From: an uncultured Clostridia bacterium
GTDB taxonomy: Bacteria; Bacillota; Clostridia; TANB77; CAG-508
Direction: 5' to 3'
Assembly (NCBI GenBank): GCA_944393305.1
Contig: CALXZS010000035.1
Location: 1 to 10,220 of the forward strand
DNA: 10,220 bases
The notes beneath the pieces are model-generated. The model had not been told where the DNA came from. It searched no databases and was given only the letters and a program-made list of their open reading frames with translations. Positions 5,376 through 10,220 of this stretch are shown piece after piece. A program made the translations under genes and the position numbers. How positions within the stretch are numbered: the stretch's first letter is position 1; each line of letters starts with the position of its first letter.

Positions 5376-6554
5376 ATGACTCATATTATTATTTTTAGCA
5401 TATTAGCACTAGCTATATTTATAATTACATTTTTAAAATTAATAAAAGAAAATAATTCTAATTATGTATTTGCATTAGTGCCAGAATTTATAGGAATTTT
5501 AATTGATTTCATTTGTATATTTATGTCTATAAATCCAAGCACATTTACATATATAATAATGTATATATTAAGCGTTATTATACCAATAATAGGATTTATA
5601 TTGGAAAAAAATAATATAAATTTACTAGAAATATACCGTTTGATAAATGTAAATCTATATATTAATAAAAATCAAAATGATTTAGCTAAACAAACTTTAT
5701 TAAAAGGTATAGAAAAGCACCCTAACAGTTATTTACTTCACAAAAAATTAGCAGAATGGTATGAAAAAAATAACGAAAAGGAAAAAGCTGAATACGAATA
5801 TATAAAAATAATAGAATTAAAACCAAAAAATTTGGAAAACTATATAAAACTAGCAAATATTTATAAAGAAAATGAAAAATACGAATTAGCAATAAAAATT
5901 TTGCAAGATGTATTAAAGCAAAAGCCAGAATATATAGAGGCAAGTAAATTACTTGGAAACATTTTATATGATAACAATATGTTTAAAGAAGCGGTGATAG
6001 TTTATCAAGAGGCATTAAAATATCATCCAGGAGAATATATGCTTTATTACTACATGGGAATGACATATACAAGATTAAATGATTTCCAAAATGCAAAAGA
6101 ATATTATAAAAAAGCAGCAACGATAAATTCTATATCAGATATTGCAAAACTTAATCTAGGACAAATAAGTTTAATATTTAAAGATTATGATGAAGCAGAA
6201 CAATATTTTATGAAATGCATAGAAACAGAAGATGAATTATTGCAAGCAGAAGCATATTATTATTTAGCAAAAATAAAACTAATAAACAAACAAACTGATT
6301 TAGCAATAAAATATGCAAATATTTCATTAGAATTAAATCCTAAAATGATAAAAATAATGGAAAAAGATGTGTATTTTGCTACAATAATAGGAAAACTAAA
6401 ATTACAGGAAGATAGAAAAATAAAAACAAAAGTAAATGAAAAAGAGAAGAATTTAATAAAATATTTAGATAATACTTATGATGTAGTTGAAAAATTAACT
6501 GAAAATGAAGAAATAAAAAAAGAAATAAATATTGATAAAGAAAGAGATATATAA
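5376..6554 (+). CDS. Membrane-anchored tetratricopeptide repeat protein
   Basis: This 392-residue protein has three hydrophobic segments near the N terminus (about 3-22, 32-50 and 57-76). About seven TPR units of 34 residues follow (roughly 83-116, 117-150, 151-184, 185-218, 219-252, 253-286 and 287-322). The TPR register is visible in repeated A/G at helix positions and prolines at unit ends: ELKP 147-150, KQKP 181-184, KYHP 215-218, ELNP 319-322. The C-terminal tail (340-392) is highly charged (Lys/Glu) and probably disordered or coiled. The TPR array would act as a protein-binding scaffold at the membrane. No enzymatic domain is seen and no partner is obvious; the neighbours (an XRE regulator and dpaA) do not fix its job. 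The start is supported by AAAGGA and a strong promoter just upstream. Confidence 0.85.
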   Translation: MTHIIIFSILALAIFIITFLKLIKENNSNYVFALVPEFIGILIDFICIFMSINPSTFTYIIMYILSVIIPIIGFILEKNNINLLEIYRLINVNLYINKNQNDLAKQTLLKGIEKHPNSYLLHKKLAEWYEKNNEKEKAEYEYIKIIELKPKNLENYIKLANIYKENEKYELAIKILQDVLKQKPEYIEASKLLGNILYDNNMFKEAVIVYQEALKYHPGEYMLYYYMGMTYTRLNDFQNAKEYYKKAATINSISDIAKLNLGQISLIFKDYDEAEQYFMKCIETEDELLQAEAYYYLAKIKLINKQTDLAIKYANISLELNPKMIKIMEKDVYFATIIGKLKLQEDRKIKTKVNEKEKNLIKYLDNTYDVVEKLTENEEIKKEINIDKERDI

Positions 6555-6585
6555 TTTACAAAACTGTAACAAATACATTGTAATT

Positions 6586-6594
6586 CATAATATA
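6586..6594 (+). promoter_or_regulatory. Possible mother-cell sigma (K/E-like) -10 element before dpaA
   Basis: CATAATATA fits the SigK -10 pattern CATAnnnTA. An AC pair at 6569-6570 lies 15 bases upstream, slightly closer than the usual 16-17. No convincing sigma-A -35 exists for the overlapping TATAAT (6591-6596). Dipicolinate synthase genes are known mother-cell sporulation genes, which makes the match interesting, but it is short and in AT-rich DNA. Confidence 0.35.
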
Positions 6595-6613
6595 ATTTAT
6601 AAGGAGGAGTATT

Positions 6614-7414
6614 ATGAATTACAATTTTTTAATTATTGGTGGAGACAAAAGAATATCAATGCTTGCAGAAAAACTAAAGAGGGATGGAAATAATGTAAAA
6701 ACATATGCGAATAAAGTAGAAGAAATAGAGGAATTAGACAAATTAGAAGATGTATGTAAAACAAATTATGATATAGTAATAAGTTCAATGCCACTTACAA
6801 AAGATAAAATAAATGTATATACACCATTAAGTGAGAAAATAATAAGTATAGAAGAATTGAAAAAAATTGCAAAAGATAAAATTTTAATAACAGGAGATGA
6901 CATACTAAAAGATGAGGCAACTACTATTTTAAACACAATTCCAACCGCAGAAGGAGCTATTCAAATAGCAATGGAAGAAACAAATTATACACTTCATAAT
7001 TCAAAAGCATTAGTTCTAGGTTTTGGAAGAGTAGGAAAAATTTTATGTAATAAACTTAAAGGAATAGGAATGGAAGTATACGCAGAAGCTAGAAAAAGTA
7101 CGGACTTAGCATGGATAAAAGCATATGGGTATAAAGAAATTCCAATTGAAAAATTAAAAGAAAATATTTGCAAAATGGATGTAGTTTTTAATACAATTCC
7201 ATATAAAATATTGGATAAAAGTACATTGATATTAATGAGCAAAGAAACATTAATAATAGACTTAGCATCAAGTCCAGGAGGAGTAGATTATGAAATAGCT
7301 GAAAAGCTTGGAATAAAAGCAATTTTAGCCTCAGCACTTCCAGGAAAAGTTGCACCAGATTCAGCTTCAGATTATATAAAAGAATATGTTTATAGAAAAA
7401 TTCTATACACATAA
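6614..7414 (+). CDS. dpaA: Dipicolinate synthase subunit A (DpaA/SpoVFA-like)
   Basis: This 266-residue protein carries the DpaA signatures. PTAEGAIQIAMEET (110-123) precedes a Rossmann NAD(P)-binding fold, KALVLGFGRVGKILC (131-145). EARKSTDLAWIKAYGY (158-173), FNTIP (192-196), IIDLASSPGGVD (214-225) and ALPGKVAP (241-248) follow. DpaA with the flavoprotein-like DpaB oxidises dihydrodipicolinate, a lysine-pathway intermediate, to dipicolinic acid in the mother cell; this acid fills the spore core as its calcium salt. The protein is somewhat shorter than the approximately 300-residue Bacillus enzyme, but core motifs are intact. The start has a perfect AAGGAGG at 6601-6607. Unusually, no dpaB (spoVFB) follows; a repeat-rich non-coding stretch and pilus genes come next, so the partner must be elsewhere or absent. 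A SigK-like -10 lies upstream. Confidence 0.88.
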   Translation: MNYNFLIIGGDKRISMLAEKLKRDGNNVKTYANKVEEIEELDKLEDVCKTNYDIVISSMPLTKDKINVYTPLSEKIISIEELKKIAKDKILITGDDILKDEATTILNTIPTAEGAIQIAMEETNYTLHNSKALVLGFGRVGKILCNKLKGIGMEVYAEARKSTDLAWIKAYGYKEIPIEKLKENICKMDVVFNTIPYKILDKSTLILMSKETLIIDLASSPGGVDYEIAEKLGIKAILASALPGKVAPDSASDYIKEYVYRKILYT

Positions 7415-7420
7415 ATATTT
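7407..7420 (+). repeat. 14-base direct repeat, left copy
   Basis: ACACATAAATATTT overlaps the dpaA stop codon (7412-7414) and recurs exactly at 7624-7637. The two copies bracket the GC-cored inverted repeat (7473-7592). A second shared string, ATATTTAAAATTG, occurs at 7429-7441 and 7632-7644. The arrangement resembles a duplication at the edges of an inserted element, but AT-rich sequence weakens this. Confidence 0.55.
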
Positions 7421-7472
7421 TAAATTTGATATTTAAAATTGGTTACTACTCACAGCTTTAATTTTATTTTAA

Positions 7473-7592
7473 CTTTAATATATGTTCTTAAACATTTCAA
7501 GCGAGCGTAGGTGACGTAGGAACGAAGTGCAGCGTGCGAGCGCTGAGCGCAAGCGAACCGCGAAGTGAAATGTGAAAGAATGTATATTAAAG
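7473..7592. repeat. Long inverted repeat with GC-rich purine-rich core
   Basis: The AT-rich 27-base arms 7473-7499 and 7566-7592 are complementary at 23 of 27 positions. As RNA two of the mismatches become G-U pairs, leaving a single 2-base internal loop. A further two A-T pairs extend the stem outward. The 66-base interior (7500-7565) is sharply different from its surroundings: GC-rich, mostly G and A, and built of short related words (GCGAGCG twice, GTAGG twice, ACGAAGTG/GCGAAGTG, GAGCGCTGAGCGC). It has no reading frame of note. It could be a mobile repeat or MITE-like element, a structured RNA, or a protein-binding site. I cannot assign it to a named family. Confidence 0.75.
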
Positions 7593-7623
7593 TTGATGCA
7601 AATTTAATGGGCTGTAAATTGTA

Positions 7624-7637
7624 ACACATAAATATTT
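7624..7637 (+). repeat. 14-base direct repeat, right copy
   Basis: ACACATAAATATTT is identical to 7407-7420. It lies 31 bases beyond the right arm of the GC-cored inverted repeat, whereas the left copy lies 52 bases before the left arm, so it does not abut the arms directly. Confidence 0.55.
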
Positions 7638-7667
7638 AAAATTGTATATATATAATTGTATATTATA

Positions 7668-7744
7668 AAATTTCTTGTTCCTTACTGTCGCAGCTAAAAT
7701 TCTTCGAATTTTACAGCTCCAAACTGCGCGGAACTGCGAAATTT
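7668..7744. repeat. Second imperfect palindromic element
   Basis: Outer arms AAATTTC (7668-7674) and GAAATTT (7738-7744), with GTTCC (7677-7681) against GGAAC (7730-7734), bracket a compact inner hairpin. In that hairpin TAAAATTC (7695-7702) pairs with GAATTTTA (7706-7713) around TTC, flanked by AGC/GCT. The sequence between includes GC-rich words (CTGTCGCAGC, AACTGCGCGGAACTGCG) unlike the surrounding AT-rich DNA. It lies 75 bases from the GC-cored element and shares the GCGAA..AAAT edge style with it. No coding potential is apparent. Confidence 0.65.
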
Positions 7745-7828
7745 CAAATATACAATCAAAATATATAAATATACGAATATTACAAATGTTACAAATATTA
7801 CATTTTTTTTACAATAACAGACAAAATA

Positions 7829-7856
7829 TTGACTTTTACTCAAAAAATAATAAAAT
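7829..7856 (+). promoter_or_regulatory. Putative sigma-A promoter of the pilus operon
   Basis: TTGACT (7829-7834) and TAAAAT (7851-7856) are 16 bases apart, giving a leader of about 90 bases before the ATG at 7953. Upstream, TTACAAAT occurs at 7780-7787 and 7789-7796, followed by ATTACATTT, a possible small iterated site. A TATAAT at 7918-7923 lacks a -35 partner. Apart from this promoter I see nothing in the 7745-7952 stretch. Confidence 0.5.
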
Positions 7857-7952
7857 GTATATGATAGAAAAATTAACTGGAAAAATAAAACTGAATATTT
7901 ATTTGTTTTATGCAAATTATAATATTGTAAATATATGAAAGGGAGTATAAAG

Positions 7953-9593
7953 ATGCCAGAAAGTTTAGGAATAAGCATAACTAATCAAGTAATAAAATAT
8001 GCAAAAGTAACCAAAAACAACAATCAGCTAGATGTTACATCTTTTGGCATTAAGTTTTACGATGATTTAGAAAAAAATATAAATCAAATAATAAGTGAAA
8101 CTAATAGTACAAATATCCCTATTTGTATAAATACAAAAGATGAAAAAGTTGATTATTTTAGTGTATTTGGTTTATTAAATAAAAATGATACAAGAAAAAC
8201 AATAAATACTGAATTTGAAACACTTTGCTCAGATAAACATTTGAATCCAAATGCATATGAAGGAAAATATATAATTGTAAATGATGTTGTAAATAAAGAT
8301 AGAAACAAAGTTATATATATATATGAAAGTAAAAACGATATAGAAGAAATAGTAGCCCAAGTAAAAAGAGGAAAAATAAAAACAATAACGCCACTAGCAA
8401 CTTCAATAGCAAATATTGCAGACATAAAAAAAGGCGAAAATGTAATGATTGTAAATATTGAAGATAAGACAACCATAACAACAATACTAAATCAAAGAAT
8501 TTACAATATTGATACTATTCCTAATGGTATGCAAGAAGTAATTGAAAAAATAAATGATAGAGAAAATTCATATTCTAAAGCATATGAAATATGCAAAAAT
8601 ACCACAATTTATACTATGGAAACTACTGAAAATGATGACCCTAATAATAGATATTTATCATTTATAGTGCCAACATTATTTAATATTGTTCAAGAAGTAA
8701 GAAAAATAAAAGACAATTATAACAAAATTGATAAAATTTATTTAACTGGACTTGGAACAGCAATAAATAATGTAGAATTATATTTTCAAGAGTATTTCCA
8801 AGAATCAAAATGTGAAGTATTAAAACCATATTTTGCTGTAAATAATAGCAAAATTAATATGAAAGATTTTATAGAAGTAAATAGTGCAATTGCTCTAGCT
8901 ATGGAAGGCTTAGACTATGGTTTAAAAAGCTTAAATTTCAGAGCTAGTTCATGGAAGGAAGATTTAAATGCTTTACTACACTCAGATGTAAAATCTTTAG
9001 GAAAAGGAAAAAAAGAAAGCACAAGAAATTCATTTAGCTTTGATTGGAATTTAAAAGGTGAATTAAAACCTAGTGAAATGTGGTTAGTAAGAGGCTGTGT
9101 AACAGTATTATTAATTGCAATAATATATTCTGTATGTTCAGTATTTTTAGGAAGACAAATAAGTGCAAAAACACAAGAAGCCCAGGAAGTAACAGCAGAT
9201 ACAAATAGACAAATCTCAGCAGTAAATGCAGATGATACTAAAGTGTTAGAAAAAACACAAGATTATGAAAGCTTTATGGCTGAACTTGATGACGCAAGCT
9301 CACAAGCAGAATCAAAAAGAAGTAGAAAAAATCAAATTCCAACATTGTTAAATCAAATTGTGTATATAATACCAAAAAGTGTTCAACTAACAGCAATAAA
9401 TAATACAGAAATGGTAGTTGATGGTGTAACAAGACAACATATTACAATTACAGCACAATCTACAAAATATGAACAATTAGCATATTTTAAAGCAAGACTT
9501 AGCAATAGTGGATATTTAGATAATGTTACATCAACAGAAGGTACAAAAGAAAATGAATATGTAGTAGTAACAATAGAGGGTGACTTACCATAA
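7953..9593 (+). CDS. Type IV pilus PilM-PilN fusion protein
   Basis: This 546-residue protein joins two normally separate pilus proteins. Residues 1 to about 320 form an actin-like PilM domain (LGISITNQVIKYAKV 5-19; IVNIEDKTTITTIL 166-179; IYLTGLGTAI around 262-271). Then KSLNFRAS (325-332) resembles the short cytoplasmic N terminus by which PilN (INLLP) docks into PilM. A basic linker, one transmembrane helix (about 376-399), a coiled coil and a PilN-like ferredoxin fold follow. The fold includes IPTLLNQIVYIIPKSVQL and, later, KYEQLAYFKARLSNSGYL. PilM, PilN and PilO link the cytoplasmic motors to the pilus. The nucleotide-site motifs are degenerate: GISIT where actin-like proteins have GxDxG, and NIE for DxG, so ATP binding is doubtful. 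The ATG at 7953 is chosen because GGGAG lies seven bases upstream; the in-frame ATG at 7935 has no binding site. Eighteen bases separate it from the next gene. Confidence 0.82.
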   Translation: MPESLGISITNQVIKYAKVTKNNNQLDVTSFGIKFYDDLEKNINQIISETNSTNIPICINTKDEKVDYFSVFGLLNKNDTRKTINTEFETLCSDKHLNPNAYEGKYIIVNDVVNKDRNKVIYIYESKNDIEEIVAQVKRGKIKTITPLATSIANIADIKKGENVMIVNIEDKTTITTILNQRIYNIDTIPNGMQEVIEKINDRENSYSKAYEICKNTTIYTMETTENDDPNNRYLSFIVPTLFNIVQEVRKIKDNYNKIDKIYLTGLGTAINNVELYFQEYFQESKCEVLKPYFAVNNSKINMKDFIEVNSAIALAMEGLDYGLKSLNFRASSWKEDLNALLHSDVKSLGKGKKESTRNSFSFDWNLKGELKPSEMWLVRGCVTVLLIAIIYSVCSVFLGRQISAKTQEAQEVTADTNRQISAVNADDTKVLEKTQDYESFMAELDDASSQAESKRSRKNQIPTLLNQIVYIIPKSVQLTAINNTEMVVDGVTRQHITITAQSTKYEQLAYFKARLSNSGYLDNVTSTEGTKENEYVVVTIEGDLP

Positions 9594-9611
9594 TAAAAAA
9601 GGAGAAAGGCA

Positions 9612-10220
9612 ATGAGAAAATTATTAATATCAATTTTATTAATATTACTTATAATTATGGCTGCATTATTTGTAACAAATGGTATCAATATTGGACCATT
9701 GCAAGTATTAGGTGTAAGTCAAATACAAGCAGCAAATGATGAATTAACAAAACAAATAAATGAAGCAAAAGCAGCAAATGAAAATTATGAAGGAAAATTA
9801 TCACAATTACAAAAAGATATTTCAGAATTAACACAATCAAAAGAAGAATGCCTAAACAGAATAAATGCTAGCACGGAAAGCCAAATACAAGATGCTGCAC
9901 AAACAAAGAATTATACGATTGAATATTTGTGGAGTGCGGTTGGAAACCATGCTACTAAAGAAGGCGTAACAATAAAAATGGATGTTACAACAGGTTCGAT
10001 TGCAAATTCTGAATACAAAAATTTGAATTTTACTGTAACAGGAAATTATCTGGCAATAACAAACTTTATAACAGATATTGAAAATGACTCAACACTAGAG
10101 TTTACAATAGATAATTTTTCGATGGAAAAAGAAAAATGTACATTTACTGTTAAAGATGTAAAAATACAACAAGAAAAAACGACAGTACCAAATAATGCAA
10201 ATAGTAGTACAAATTCAAAC
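9612..10220 (+). CDS. pilO: Type IV pilus PilO-like protein (3' end outside window)
   Basis: The frame is open from ATG 9612 to the window end, 203 residues with no stop. The protein has an N-terminal membrane helix (about 4-22) and a Gln/Glu/Lys-rich coiled coil (about 36-95). A PilO-type periplasmic-side domain follows, with beta strands and the typical helix YLAITNFITDIEND (146-159), then TLEFTIDNFSM and CTFTVKDVKI. The end of the visible part is a Ser/Thr/Asn/Pro-rich tail. Position directly after a PilM-PilN protein and the domain plan support PilO, which heterodimerises with PilN. Primary sequence is not diagnostic, so the call rests on context and architecture. AAGGAG lies 12 bases upstream and AAAGG lies closer (5 bases), so the exact binding site is unclear. 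It probably belongs to one operon with the upstream gene. Confidence 0.75.
   Translation, partial: MRKLLISILLILLIIMAALFVTNGINIGPLQVLGVSQIQAANDELTKQINEAKAANENYEGKLSQLQKDISELTQSKEECLNRINASTESQIQDAAQTKNYTIEYLWSAVGNHATKEGVTIKMDVTTGSIANSEYKNLNFTVTGNYLAITNFITDIENDSTLEFTIDNFSMEKEKCTFTVKDVKIQQEKTTVPNNANSSTNSN

Noticed and set aside
6994..7412. Minus-strand open frames antisense to dpaA
   Set aside because: The + strand frame has an unmistakable Rossmann and DpaA motif set; the antisense frames are shadows.
7500..7565. GC-rich island as a tRNA or rRNA fragment
   Set aside because: No cloverleaf, no T-loop GTTCGA-type motif and no recognisable rRNA segment; the words are internally repetitive.
7675..7978. 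Open frames on both strands across the palindromic element (87 and 94 residues)
   Set aside because: They run through an inverted repeat and AT-rich promoter DNA, overlap the pilus gene start, and show no domain-like sequence or proper ribosome binding site.
8153..8476. 107-residue minus-strand open frame inside the PilM region
   Set aside because: Hydrophobic Phe/Ser/Ile composition typical of the complement of Lys/Asn/Ile-rich coding DNA; no start signals.

Overview
The window looks like the chromosome of a spore-forming, very AT-rich Bacillota, most likely a member of the Clostridia and possibly an uncultured gut lineage. The reasons are the codon use (AAA, ATA and TTA dominate), strong AGGAGG-type ribosome binding sites, a dipicolinate synthase subunit gene, a clostridial-type type IV pilus gene pair, and many small solitary Cro/XRE regulators. 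This placement is an inference; no rRNA or other marker gene is present.

Layout. Positions 1-2914 (+ strand) hold a CYTH-fold protein and a large membrane-anchored P-loop NTPase that resembles the YobI family. The NTPase gene ends inside a short palindromic repeat. Positions 2915-5290 lie mainly on the minus strand. They hold an intact 78-residue XRE regulator, a frameshifted XRE pseudogene, a trmL-trhA operon (tRNA wobble methyltransferase plus hemolysin III-type membrane protein), and another intact XRE regulator. The last intact regulator and the pseudogene are close paralogues and share an operator-like sequence at identical spacing from their -10 boxes. Positions 5291-7414 (+) hold a membrane-anchored TPR protein and a dpaA-like dipicolinate synthase A subunit. 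Positions 7415-7952 are non-coding. They contain two large imperfect palindromes, one with a strikingly GC-rich, purine-rich core, plus a 14-base direct repeat that flanks the first palindrome. Positions 7953-10220 (+) begin a type IV pilus inner-membrane platform operon: a PilM-PilN fusion followed by PilO, which runs off the window.

How the genes fit together. Three unrelated modules are visible: sporulation (dpaA), type IV pilus alignment complex (PilM-N-O), and tRNA modification/membrane protein (trmL-trhA). The segment 2895-4953 looks the most plastic. It carries three copies of a REP-like palindrome (core GGGGACA..TCCC), an eroded regulator copy, and the YobI-like ATPase, which is a candidate but unproven conflict or defence protein. 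The repeat family appears to have been co-opted as gene ends: one copy supplies the stop codon of the ATPase, and another forms a near-perfect terminator that abuts a regulator stop codon.
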